DNA of 64,000 nucleotides, taken from Dichetophora obliterata (Eukaryota; Arthropoda; Insecta; Diptera; Sciomyzidae). The notes below the pieces were generated by a model. That model did not search any database. It saw nothing but the letters and a program-made list of their open reading frames with translations, and was not told the origin of the DNA. The stretch spans positions 173,590,827-173,654,826 of the forward strand of contig OY986435.1 of assembly GCA_963920525.1 (NCBI GenBank). The letters are read 5' to 3'. Of the stretch, positions 11,506 through 22,450 are shown piece by piece; within the stretch, counting starts at the first letter, position 1; each line of letters opens with the position of its first letter. Made by a program: the position numbers and the translations under genes.

Positions 11506-13778
11506 TCTATCTATCTATATAAATAAAAATCAAATGTCGTTCGTTGGTAATTGCATCAGTTGAGAACGGCTGAACCGATTTGGATAAATTTTTTTTTTAA
11601 ATGTTCGTAATAGTCCAACTTAGGTTTTTACGGAAAGAAAAATTGACCACGCCCATTTTGCGCCCACTTTTTTTTATTTATCTAAAACCGGAAAACGGCT
11701 GGACCGATTTGGATAATTTTTTTTTAATGTTCATAGTAATCCAATTTAAGTTTTGTCGGAAAGAAAAATTGACCGCGCCCACTTTTGCGCCCACTTTTTT
11801 CAATTTATCTAAAATCGGAAAACGGCTGGACCGATTTGGATAATTTTTTTTTCAAATGTTCGTAGTAATCCAATTTAAGTGTTTACTGAAAGAAAAATTT
11901 ACCACGCCCACTTTTGCGCCCACTGTTTTGATATCTATATATATAAAATTAAGTGGCAAAACTTCCTGTTCGCATACTCCTCCTAGACGGCTTGCCCGAT
12001 TTCAATGAAATTTTCAGGGGTGATTGGGGTCTGTGTGGAGGGTGCACATAAGAAATTGCATGTGTGTATCTTTGCAGGTTTTGTACCACACCCCCTTTTG
12101 TCGCCCACAAATCAATAAAAATGCTGTATTTAAGACGGTTTTGGTCGTATGAAATTAAAATTTGGTAAATAAGTTCGTATGATAACTATAATTAACTTTG
12201 AAAAAATGGGCGTGGTCACAATTCATCTACGCCTACTTTAAAGAAAATATCAAAATACTTCGAAACCATTGGTCCGATTGAGCTCAAATTTTGTAAGTAC
12301 GCTTTGCTTTGAGTACGAGATGGTTTAAGGGGCAATGCCACACCCCCTTTTACCTCCCACATATAAATAAAAAATTGTTGTTATCGAATAGCTTTAGTTA
12401 GAGTTATGGGTCGCACAGCTTAGAAATTCGGTATTCGACCACAATTTAGACGTACCGTTTCTGTGATGAAATTTTATGGGAGTGGACAAGGGGGAGGGGC
12501 ACCTCCGATACAACCCAAATTTGTGATATCGAATAGCTTTGAAGTTATAGGAATTCATCTTTGGAATTCAGTTTTTGACCTCAATTTACACATGCAGTTT
12601 CAATGGTTTTATTTTATGGGCGTTGGACAGGGAGGCGTGACATCTCCCTTACAACCCAAATTTTCGATCTCGTATTGCTTTGAAGTTATAGGTTGACAGC
12701 GTAAGAATTCGGTATTCGACCTAAATTTATACATGCATTTTCAATACTTACATTTTGTCGTCGTAGGCCAAAGGGGAGTGGCACTTCCCATACAACCCAA
12801 CTTTGTGCTATCAAATAGTTTTAGAGTTATAAGTCGTACAACGCCGAAATTCAGTATTCGACCTCAATATACACATGCAGTTTCATTGATTCAATCTATG
12901 TTCATTGGTAAGAGGGGCGTGGCACCTCCCATTTAACGTAAATTTGCGATATTGAATATCAGCGTCAGAATTCAGTATTCGGCCCCAATTTATACATGCA
13001 GTTTCATTAATTACATTTTATGGGCGTACGACAAGGGGGCGTGAAACCTCCTATTTAACCCAAATTAGAGATATCAAATAGCATTGGGGTTATAGGTCTC
13101 ACAGCTTTGGAATTCAGTATTGGACCTCAATGTACACATGCAGTTTCATTGATTACATTTTATGAGCGTTGATCAAGGGGGAGTGGCACCTCCCATACAA
13201 CGAAAATTTGTGATATCGAATAGCTTTGTAGTTCAAGGTCGCACAGCGTCGGAACTCAGTATTCGACCAAAATTTACGCTTGCAGATTTACTGATAAAAT
13301 TTTTTAGAGTTTGTCGGGGGGGCGTGACACCTCCAATTTAACCCAAATTTGCGATATCGAATAGATTTGGAGTTATAGGTAACTCAGCCTCAAAATTCAG
13401 TATTCGACCTCAATGTACTCATGCAGTTTCATTGCTAAAATTTTATGGGCGTAGGGAAAAGGAGAGTGGCACCTCCCATACAATCAAAATTTGTGCTATC
13501 GAATAGTTTTGGAGTTATATGTCGCACAGTTTTGGAATTCGGTATTCGACCTCCATGTAGACATCCAGATTAATTGATTACATTCTATTAGCGGTGATGA
13601 AGAGAGAGTGGCACTTCCTATACAACCCAAATTTGTTATATCGAATAGCTTTGTGGATATAGGTCGCACAGTCTCAGAATTCAGTATTTGACCTCAATTT
13701 CGACATGCTGTTTCACTGATAACATTTTATGGGCGTTTGAATAGGGAGAGTGGCAGCAACGCGCTGGGTTTCAGCTAG
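11506..13778 (+). mobile_element. Non-autonomous Helitron, copy A
   Basis: The 5' end is a TC start (tctatctatctatataaata; the exact base is ambiguous because of the tctatc repeat). The 3' end is CTAG at 13775-13778 followed by T, preceded by the small hairpin cagcaacgcgctg. TC...CTAG ends, a 3' hairpin and A|T insertion are Helitron hallmarks. The first 430 bp hold three units of about 125 bp with 'accgatttggataa' and 'cacgcccacttttgcgccca'. A second TC start (tctatatatataaaattaag) lies at 11934, so one Helitron end appears nested in or fused to another. No Rep/helicase coding sequence is present. Almost the whole element is repeated in inverse orientation as copy B. Confidence 0.75.
12340..13765 (+). 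repeat. Minisatellite in Helitron A, ten units of about 140 bp
   Basis: Each unit contains 'aattcagtattcgacctcaa', a 'catgcagtttcatt' block, 'ttttatgggcg', 'gtggcacctcccatacaac' and 'tttgtgatatcgaatagctt'. The 'attcggtattcgacc' block recurs at about 12426, 12563, 12707, 12848, 12966, 13111, 13249, 13393, 13534 and 13677, so one unit is about 25 bp short. The open frames at 12463-12696 and 12733-12936 are read-throughs of these repeats and not genes. Confidence 0.85.
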
Positions 13779-14131
13779 TTTTTAATAAAAATGTAATTGA
13801 ATGTTCATGTTTTTTATTTATAATTTTTAATCAAAATTAAATGTTTCAATTAATTAAATTATTTTTACTAATCCTTACTAATTATACATTTTAGTTTCTG
13901 TGTATTCTTTTATGAATTTGACGTTTTGGAAAGACAAGTGTAAAGCTGTAAAATTGTTTAACCATGTGCGGTAAATTTATTAAAATAAAACCATTTTATT
14001 CTTATTTTAATTAGTTTATTTTGACTATGTGACTATTTGTTGCTGATTATCAAAAGGGCTACAAACACCTCTTGGACTGTTTTCGCTTATCTATAATGAG
14101 TACCCTACAATATGCATTTTTTTATTTAATA
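13779..14131. other. Spacer between the inverted Helitrons
   Basis: About 350 bp of A+T-rich DNA with no repeat shared between the arms and no gene seen. Confidence 0.6.
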
Positions 14132-16421
14132 CTAGCTGAAACCCGGCGCGTTGCTGCCACTCTCCCTATTCAAACGCCCATAAAATGTTATCAGTGAAAC
14201 AGCATGTCGAAATTGAGGTCAAATACTGAATTCTGAGACTGTGCGACCTATATCCACAAAGCTATTCGATATAACAAATTTGGGTTGTATAGGAAGTGCC
14301 ACTCTCTCTTCATCACCGCTAATAGAATGTAATCAATTAATCTGGATGTCTACATGGAGGTCGAATACCGAATTCCAAAACTGTGCGACATATAACTCCA
14401 AAACTATTCGATAGCACAAATTTTGATTGTATGGGAGGTGCCACTCTCCTTTTCCCTACGCCCATAAAATTTTAGCAATGAAACTGCATGAGTACATTGA
14501 GGTCGAATACTGAATTTTGAGGCTGAGTTACCTATAACTCCAAATCTATTCGATATCGCAAATTTGGGTTAAATTGGAGGTGTCACGCCCTCCCGACAAA
14601 CTCTAAAAAATTTTATCAGTAAATCTGCAAGCGTAAATTTTGGTCGAATACTGAGTTCCGACGCTGTGCGACCTTGAACTACAAAGCTATTCGATATCAC
14701 AAATTTTCGTTGTATGGGAGGTGCCACTCCCCCTTGATCAACGCTCATAAAATGTAATCAATGAAACTGCATGTGTACATTGAGGTCCAATACTGAATTC
14801 CAAAGCTGTGAGACCTATAACCCCAATGCTATTTGATATCTCTAATTTGGGTTAAATAGGAGGTTTCACGCCCCCTTGTCGTACGCCCATAAAATGTAAT
14901 TAATGAAACTGCATGTATAAATTGGGGCCGAATACTGAATTCTGACGCTGATATTCAATATCGCAAATTTACGTTAAATGGGAGGTGCCACGCCCCTCTT
15001 ACCAATGAACATAGATTGAATCAATGAAACTGCATGTGTATATTGAGGTCGAATACTGAATTTCGGCGTTGTACGACTTATAACTCTAAAACTATTTGAT
15101 AGCACAAAGTTGGGTTGTATGGGAAGTGCCACTCCCCTTTGGCCTACGACGACAAAATGTAAGTATTGAAAATGCATGTATAAATTTAGGTCGAATACCG
15201 AATTCTTACGCTGTCAACCTATAACTTCAAAGCAATACGATATCGCAAATTTGGGTTGTAAGGGAGATGTCACGCCTCCCTGTCCAACGCCCATAAAATA
15301 AAACCATTGAAACTGCATGTGTAAATTGAGGTCAAAAACTGAATTCCAAAGATGAATTCCTATAACTTCAAAGCTATTCGATATCACAAATTTGGGTTGT
15401 ATCGGAGGTGCCCCTCCCCCTTGTCCACTCCCATAAAATTTCATCACAGAAACGGTACGTCTAAATTGTGGTCGAATACCGAATTTCTAAGCTGTGCGAC
15501 CCATAACTCTAACTAAAGCTATTCGATAGCAACAATTTTTTATTTATATGTGGGAGGTAAAAGGGGGTGCGGCATTGCCCCTTAAACCATCTCGTACTCA
15601 AAGCAAAGCGTACTTACAAAATTTGAGCTCAATCGGACCAATGGTTTCGAAGTATTTTGATATTTTCTTTAAAGTAGGCGTAGATGAATTGTGACCACGC
15701 CCATTTTTAAAGTTAATTATAGTTATCATACGAACTTATTTACCAAATTTTAATTTCATACGACCAAAACCGTCTTAAATACAGCATTTTTATTGATTTG
15801 TGGGCGACAAAAGGGGGTGTGGTACAAAACCTGCAAAGATACACACATGCAATTTCTTATGTGCACCCTCCATACAGACCCCAATCACCCCTGAAAATTT
15901 CATTGAAATCGGGCAAGCCGTCTAGGAGGAGTATGCGAACAGGAAGTTTTGCCACTTAATTTTATATATATAGATATTAAAACAGTGGGCGAAAAAGTGG
16001 GCGCAAAAGTGGGCGCAAAAGTGGGCGTGGTCAATTTTTCTTTCAGTAAACACTTAAATTGGATTACTACGAACATTTGAAAAAAAAATTATCCAAATCG
16101 GTCCAGCCGTTTTCCGATTTTAGATAAATTGAAAAAAGTGGGCGCAAAAGTGGGCGTGGTCAATTTTTATTTCCGACAAAACTTAAATTGGATTACTATG
16201 AACATTAAAAAAAAATTATCCAAATCGGTCCAGCCGTTTTCCGATTTTAGATAAATCAAAAAAGTGGGCGCAAAGTGGGCGTGGTCAATTTTTCTTTCCG
16301 TAAAAACCTAAGTTGGACTATTACGAACATTTAAAAAAAAAAATTATCCAAATCGGTTCAGCCGTTCTCAACTGATGCAATTACCAACGAACGACATTTG
16401 AATTTAATTTATATATGTAGA
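14132..16421 (-). mobile_element. Non-autonomous Helitron, copy B (inverse of copy A)
   Basis: On the minus strand it starts at 16421 (TCTACATATATAAATT) and ends with CTAG at 14135-14132. It has the same order of parts as copy A, including the inner TC start at 15974 and the 140-bp minisatellite. Compared segment by segment with copy A the two differ only at scattered bases and small indels. For example, 'gtgggcgcaaaa' is expanded near 15987-16030. The flanking bases differ from those of copy A, so both ends coincide with Helitron ends rather than with a random duplication boundary. Confidence 0.75.
14150..15570 (-). repeat. Minisatellite in Helitron B
   Basis: The mirror image of the 140-bp array in copy A, with the same number and order of variant units, including the short unit at about 14940-14965. 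Open frames at 14974-15177 and 15214-15447 are repeat read-throughs. Confidence 0.8.
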
Positions 16422-17512
16422 TATGTTAATGTATATTTACTTTTTTAATTTTCTTAAGGATAATAAGGAGCAAAATTAAATTAAGGAGCAAAATAAGTTC
16501 TGTGTACTTAAAACTTTTTTGGATTTTTTTTTTTGTTAATTTTTTATATAAAATAATATGAGAAGAATCAGAACCTTCAAAAGGAAGGCCTTACAGAAGT
16601 ACTCATCAATGCAGCGATCATGGAAGATGTATTGACGCCAATAATAGCAGTGCTAGCATGCCTTCTTTTGCTGAGCACTTGCTAAAAAGCCCACTACTAC
16701 AATGCTAATACAAATTTTTTGTTTGCGTATCACAACAATATTTGACCAGCTGGATCGCAAAAGCATTTCGTCTCAATATAGAGGATACTACCAGCTACGC
16801 TGTGAGTTTATTTAATAAAAACTATTATTTTATTTATTTGAGTGTTTCCTTTAAAAATTTTTTATTTCATACAATTAAATGATGATTTCAATTCATATTT
16901 CCAAACAAAAGTACATACAAAAATCAGCTTATTTTTGAATTAATTTTTTATTGAACGTTCGTTCACAATAAGTTCAAAATAGTGTAAATTGTGTAAAAAA
17001 TTGACACTAGTACTCAAATACACCACATTGGTAATACCACAATAGATTCGAATAAAATAATATTACTAAGAATTCTTCCTTAGCGAATAGCAAAAGTATC
17101 CGAATATCCGGACATTTGTTGCAGGATTTGAAAACCGTATCTTAAACTACGTTCGTTACTTTATTAATTATAGAAATTATTTTTTATTGCACATAATACA
17201 ACGGTGACAAAATATAAATTAATACTCTCACATTTCGGATAATTTTCATTCAACAAAATCGTATTCAATGAAAAATAAAACTTTCTTATTTTTGTGCTTA
17301 TGATCTTGTGAAATATTTAAATAAATTTTATGAGCTCTCATCAACTCTCACTCAAAAAAGACAACAAAAAAAAACATAAGTTAACGCTGACAGTAAAAGT
17401 TTATAAGTTGAGCTTTTGTTTTCCAACTTAGAGCTGAAATTATTGCATTTGGCCGGAAGCAGTAAAATCTCGATAGTCGTAATAATTAATAATATTCTAT
17501 ATTCTTAATGTA
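16422..17512. other. A+T-rich stretch, nothing recognised
   Basis: I see no coding frame, RNA gene or shared repeat. A slightly less A+T-rich part lies at 16560-16810. Confidence 0.4.
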
Positions 17513-17554
17513 TACAAACAAACAAACAAACAAACAAACAAACAAACAAACAAA
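17513..17554. repeat. (AAAC)n microsatellite
   Basis: About ten uninterrupted copies of the tetranucleotide caaa. Confidence 0.95.
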
Positions 17555-17869
17555 TAACTATTTTGTAAACTTATGTATACTTTACTGTATAGATATGAAT
17601 TAAGGTAATATTGAGTTATGGGCTTTTAGCTTGCAATAAATTATATTAAATGATTGCTGCGCTTATTATCGCCTTTGGCAACAACAACAACAGCGGCAAC
17701 ATTTGAAAATTGCAATAATCAAACATTGTTTTGTTATTTTACTTTGCTCTATTCTGTTTCGTTTTGAAGCCAATACAAATACATATCTTTATGCTTGTGT
17801 ATTGTAAATAAATAATTCAACATAGCGTGTCCGCAGGATGCTAACACTGCCACATAATAAAAAATGGCG

Positions 17870-17945
17870 TCTATGATGGAGCCAGAAACCTTGCCGTCGC
17901 ACAGTGTGTCTTTTTCAATTTTGGGGTGCCAAAACTTATATCTCA
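17870..17945 (-). repeat. Dispersed repeat shared with 34.3 kb, copy 1
   Basis: On the minus strand it reads 'ttttggcac' then 'aaaattgaaaaagacacac', 'tgtgcg' and 'ctccatcat', matching 34334-34405 on the plus strand. Class unknown. The minus-strand open frame 17749-17946 spans it but has no recognisable domain. Confidence 0.6.
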
Positions 17946-18117
17946 AAAAGAACTAAAGCTGGAGACATACAATTTTGCAAGTAGATTTTTAATAGAGGGC
18001 GGTTAAATTATAAGGGTCGATGTTGATTTTGCATAAAACACAAATTATTTAGGAAATTATTGTCATTTCTTTTTATAATGATAATATTGTTATGGTTCAA
18101 TGAGCCACTGTTTCGTT

Positions 18118-18845
18118 AGCACATATCGTCCACATCCATATTTTCCAATGCGGGCCATAAAAAGTTCGTTATCATTTCACGATAGCGAACACCATTCACA
18201 GTAACTGCCTGACCGGCCTCATTTCGGAAAAAATACGGCCCGATGATGCCGCCAGCCCCTAAACCGCATCAAAGAGTCACTCTTTGTGAGTGCATATTGG
18301 TTTTTCGACAATCACTCTTGGATTATCATTCGCCCAAATACGGCAATCCTGTTTATTGACGAATCCACTGAGGTGAAAATGTGCCTTATCACTGAAGATG
18401 ATTTTCTTCGAAAACTCATCATCCACTGTTGCCATTTCTTGCCACCATTCTGACCATTGACGACGCTTGAAATGGTCAAGAGGCTTTAGTTTTTGAGTCA
18501 ATTCCACTTTGGAAGCGTGTAAATGCAAGCCCTTATGCGTAATGCTCATCAACGACGAGCGTGAGAAGTGCAATTGTTGGGCACGACGGCTCTTCAGCCA
18601 CTCTATCGCAAACAGCAGCAATATTTTCTGCAGTACGAGCCACACGAGCATGCACTGGTGTTTGCACATCTCCTACAGATCCGGTTTGCTCAAATTTTTG
18701 CACGATTTTCCGATTGTACGCACATTTGGACAAATAAATTGACCGAAAAAATCACGAAGTGCATGATATGCATTTTGATTTGAACGTCCATATTTTCATA
18801 ATAAGCCTGAATAACTTTTACGCATTGTTCGATTGTGTATATTTA
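18118..18845 (-). pseudogene. Tc1/mariner-superfamily transposase, truncated and frameshifted
   Basis: Cut-and-paste transposase relic read right to left. The N-terminal helix-turn-helix part reads EQCVKVIQAYYEN, then NAYHALRDFFG and NVRTIGKIVQKFEQTGSVGD. The catalytic part reads PLDHFKRRQWSEWW, FSKKIIFSDKAHFHLSGFVN and CRIWANDNPRVIVEKP, then GAGGIIGPYFFRNEAGQAVT and YREMITNFLWPALENMDVDD. It stops near 18118, before the third catalytic residue, so the 3' end is missing. Frameshifts lie near 18785, 18590 and 18296, and there is a stop near 18268. The first catalytic Asp is in FSDKAHF; a usual E is K here (SDEAHF in relatives). No inverted ends were found. It is unrelated to the mariner at 30.5 kb. 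Confidence 0.85.
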
Positions 18846-19246
18846 CCAGAGATCTGCAACGAGTCATGTTTTTGCGACTTATAGTGATTCATGCAAAATC
18901 TAATAGTTATAAGTGCACATCAAACAACAACCACCACTACCACTGGAAGCACTTTTGCTTCAGAGAGTAACACATCGTTCATTGTTTGATCCATCAATCG
19001 AACGTCATAGTTCAACCTAATACTGACTTCAACATCAAACCTTGTTATCAATCATACCAAATACTCATAGCTCAAACAGAAGTCCCATAGCTCAACTAGC
19101 AGTCCCATAGGTCATTACTAGCGTATTTTGTATGAAAACGCTGTGGCTGTTTCAAACTAACGCTCTGTTTCTGCCGCTGTTAGAAGAGTAGAAGAGTTAC
19201 CACCGAACTTTTTTTAATGAAATAAATATAATTCGCTCGCCTTTAT
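18846..19246. other. Non-coding stretch with a short dispersed motif
   Basis: The minus-strand motif 'actcgttgcagatctctgg' (18849-18872) recurs as 'actcgttgcaggtctctgat' at 20811 and 'actcattgcaggtctctgg' at about 26880. A short tandem 'agtcccatagctcaac' lies at about 19079-19112. No gene is seen. Confidence 0.4.
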
Positions 19247-19250
19247 TTAA

Positions 19251-19800
19251 GGGAACATTACACACCTGGATTATTAAAAAATAAAATTAATAAAAAGCAA
19301 ATTTTTTTAAGAAAGAACAAGATATCTTTTTGAAACTTTGCATACTTATTTTCATAGTATACAAAAAAATTTTCGGATTTTTTCCATCAAAAAAGTCTTA
19401 AAAAAAATAAGAACAGGGTTTTAATTAGCATCAAAGCCGCTATAGATTGAACTAAAAGAATTTTTTGGCAAAATTGACAAAATGGCGGCGTTTATTCGAA
19501 ATTAGCCGATTTTTTGGACCAAGTTAAATCTATAGACTTATGACTATAGACAATCAGTGTAGTATATTTTTTTTATCACGCCCGCCAACTCAAAAAATTT
19601 GATTTCTAGAAAAAGCGATTTAACGTTTTTGACACCGATTATACGGCCTTGACGCGCTCTGCGTTTAAAACCTTCACTATATAACATAGAAATTAATTTC
19701 TAATTTTATATCATTAAAAATAGATTCTTTGGGGTCTTTTGAACAAAAATCAATCATAAAAAAATTTGATTTTTTGAAAATTTAGGTGTATACTGTCCCC
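19251..19800. mobile_element. TTAA-flanked MITE, piggyBac-like ends
   Basis: Inverted ends GGGAACATTACACACCT (left) and GGGGACAGTATACACCT (right, read inward) match at 14 of 17 positions. Both are flanked by TTAA (19247-19250 and 19801-19804). A TTAA duplication and ends starting with G/C triplets are typical of piggyBac-type elements. The 550-bp interior is non-coding, so it could only move using a transposase from elsewhere. Confidence 0.65.
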
Positions 19801-19804
19801 TTAA

Positions 19805-21130
19805 GTTGCTGTAAACATTTCTTTATGGAACTTTTCTGTGCGATTTATGCCATGGTGCAAAAATGAAGACAACACACCTTGTATATAAAGGGAGCTTCTT
19901 CGAAAGAAATAATAAGAAGACATATCAATTTAATGAGGTTTGTTTATTTAAACTAACTAAAATAGTTATATTCACACAATTCAAAATCATGAAAATCATA
20001 AGCATAAAATAAAAGCTTAAAATAAAAAATTTTAATTCAGTCATTAAAATCATCAATAAGTGGTAAACTACTATTGTTAAGGTTATGCATACAAAAATAT
20101 TTATTTTCTTAAATTTTTTATAAATGTTTATAAACACGCTGAACTAAAAACACGCTATATAAATTAGCGTTTGAATATTTATTTAAAAATAATAAATTCA
20201 TACAACAAATTATATCGAACCGAGAAAACCGAATTACATATATTTTAAAAAAAAATGAACATGCGTATGAATCGATAATAATTTCTGAATTAATATTTTC
20301 ATGAATATTTTTTTATGCTAAGCCAAGCCTGATTTGATTTTTTATTTGATTTTAATTTTCCTGGGTTATTTTATATTTTCAGGTGTTGACAACATATTTT
20401 AAACTTACTTAATACGCTTTGATGCAGTCAGCAATCGAAAGAATAGTGGCGCACTTAACTCCAAAAAATTATATAAAGCAAACCCGTTGCTCTTCATATT
20501 GTACCGTTATGTATAGTGCTACGACACAATCAATAACATCAGAATAATTCAATAATAAGATTCAAACTAAAATTCTTAACTTACGCCAAAGCTGGCAACC
20601 CTACAAAAGTCACGATAATTCGTTTGAAGGCCATTAACATGTTGTACGCAACTTGTTATCGACTACGTACGACTGGCCGTTGGAGTATGGCTTATGAAGC
20701 ATTACAATTAAGCTGCATGTTATACGTATAACAACATGTTGGAATGAGTCCGAATATGAAGCAGAAGGCAAATTAATACGTATATACTCGAGTCAACTCA
20801 ATTTATAACTACTCGTTGCAGGTCTCTGATATTTACATGGTTCAAATTGAGTTAGTCTGAAATTGAGAAATGTGAAATGAAATGCAAAAAAATGACGTTC
20901 ACATTCAACATCGGCCTTTAAAATTTAACTACACTTTACAAAAATAATAACTGTTAGCAAAAATGGTCGAGATTGGTTCACTTTCAAGCCTTCCTCCCAT
21001 GTAAATGGAGAAGTAATAATGGCATAAGTTTGGTTGTAAGAACTCTATAGCTATAAAATTCGATTTCTGAGCTTATCTAATATCTAAAATATGTTTTAGT
21101 TAATTAGTTTGTGATCTAGTAAATTATTAC
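19805..21130. other. Non-coding stretch with a small palindromic segment
   Basis: At 20634-20745 the motif 'aacatgttgt' occurs in both orientations around about 110 bp, possibly a small MITE. The dispersed motif 'actcgttgcaggtctctgat' lies at 20811. The open frame at 19925-20137 is hydrophobic, A+T-rich and unrecognised. No gene is seen. Confidence 0.35.
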
Positions 21131-21394
21131 CACTTACTTACTTAGTTGGTGCTACAACCGTCTGTCGGTCTTGGCCTCATCTAAGAATTTGCGCCAGCCA
21201 TTTCTGTCTTTCGCTTGCTGGCGCCAGTTGGAAATTCTAAGCTTCGTCAGGTTGTCCTCTACTTGGTCTTTCCAATGAAGATGCGGTCGCCCTCTTCTGC
21301 GTTGACCGCCGCTGGGTACCGAATCGAATATTTTCTTCACTGGAGCATCGTCTTTCATGCGCTGAACATGACCAAGCCAGCGAAGCCGCTCGAT
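21131..21394 (-). pseudogene. LINE reverse-transcriptase tail, 5'-truncated
   Basis: The last part of a non-LTR retrotransposon protein, read right to left from IERLRWLGHVQRMKDDAPVK through GGQRRRGRP to WRKFLDEAKTDRRL and a stop at about 21152. It is nearly identical to the C-terminus of the longer copy at 47522-48436. After the stop comes 'caccaactaagtaagtaag', so the 3' tail is a short AAGT-type repeat rather than poly(A). Similarity to the longer copy ends abruptly at about 21394, the pattern expected of 5' truncation during insertion. Confidence 0.85.
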
Positions 21395-21532
21395 TATAAA
21401 TAAATGTTTTATAAATGTCGCCAGCATATTCTCTGAGTGGGACCATGGTATAATAAGTAATAGGTAGGAGTGACATTTCGTGTTTCAACCATCGAGTTTC
21501 AAACAAAAGAAAACAGAACGTTTATCACACAC

Positions 21533-21650
21533 ATTGGCCGCATTCAGAGGAGTCACCTGTTGTGAATGGATCATTTAAATGCTAAGGTTTTTCACTCAAA
21601 TTTAAAAAAAAAATCAGTTGCCAACTATTGACTCCGCTGAAAGCTGGCAA
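21533..21650. mobile_element. Short MITE, ggccgcattcag family
   Basis: The left end 'attggccgcattcag' and the right end 'ctgaaagctggcaat' are imperfect inverted repeats. Inside, 'acctgttgtgaa' and 'gttgccaact' match the ends of the 36069-36441 element. At about 118 bp it looks like an internally deleted relative. Confidence 0.5.
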
Positions 21651-22014
21651 TGCGTATGACACACGCACTTTATATTGTTTTCTTTTGTGTGAAATTCGAT
21701 GGTCGCAGCTCGTGAGAAAATAAGTAGTTGTAAAGGCTACCTTACAATATATTTATGATGACTGCGACTGCATCGTCCAAAAATTTTTCGTTTCTTATTT
21801 CAGCTACCATACGTCTATAGTATCTTTTTTAGAATATAATTCAATGAAATTTATGTAAATACAAATTCTGTGTATACGCGTTTTATGTGAATATTCATTA
21901 TTTAAATAAGTTTAATTTATATTTTTGTTTATGTGTTACTCTGTTTTTTATATTAATACCCATAATTTAAAATATAATGAAATAATAAAAGACGAAAATA
22001 ATGTGCATTTATGA

Positions 22015-22450
22015 TGAACCGAATCGGGGACAGAAAATAAACTGCACTTTGCTTGCTATGTTTTCTGTTTTCCTTGTAGCAAGATCTCAAATGCAGGCAT
22101 TAAAAGAGACTTCTAGACGAATCAAACAAAATATCATATATAAAAAATAGAAAATTTATTTTATTTTATGAGGATTATTTTTCATTCAATAGTGCTCCCT
22201 TTTTTTATTTTTATATCAGCAATATTCAATTTAAATGTAATATATAGTTTGGTGTAGTTATAAAATAAAAATGCTATCTGAATAAAAAATATTTTAAAAG
22301 ATATAATCAAAGTCTGAGGGAGTGAAAATATAAAAATTTTTCCGATTAGCATGAACATTTTTATAAAGCAGTAAAGCTGTCCGTGGCAGGACAAAGTCTT
22401 CCAGGGAATTCTAAAATTTTATATATAGTTTTTGCTTCGGTCGGCAGTCC
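22015..22450. repeat. Dispersed repeat pieces shared with 39-41 kb and 59 kb
   Basis: At 22015-22100 (minus strand) 'gagatcttgctac' and 'aaacatagcaagcaaagtgc' match 39618-39690 and 40470-40545. At 22340-22440 (plus) 'tagcatgaa', 'ggtccgtggcaggacaa'-like sequence and 'gtcttccagg' match 41548-41640 and, inverted, 59283-59350. Repeat class not identified. Confidence 0.6.

Noticed and set aside
12340..13765. CRISPR-like array
   Set aside because: Units are 140 bp, diverged throughout, with no constant-repeat/unique-spacer pattern, and lie in a eukaryotic Helitron.
12463..15447. Open frames with repeated 'GQGG..PIQP' peptides on both strands
   Set aside because: They are read-throughs of the Helitron minisatellite, occur as mirror pairs, and shift with unit indels.
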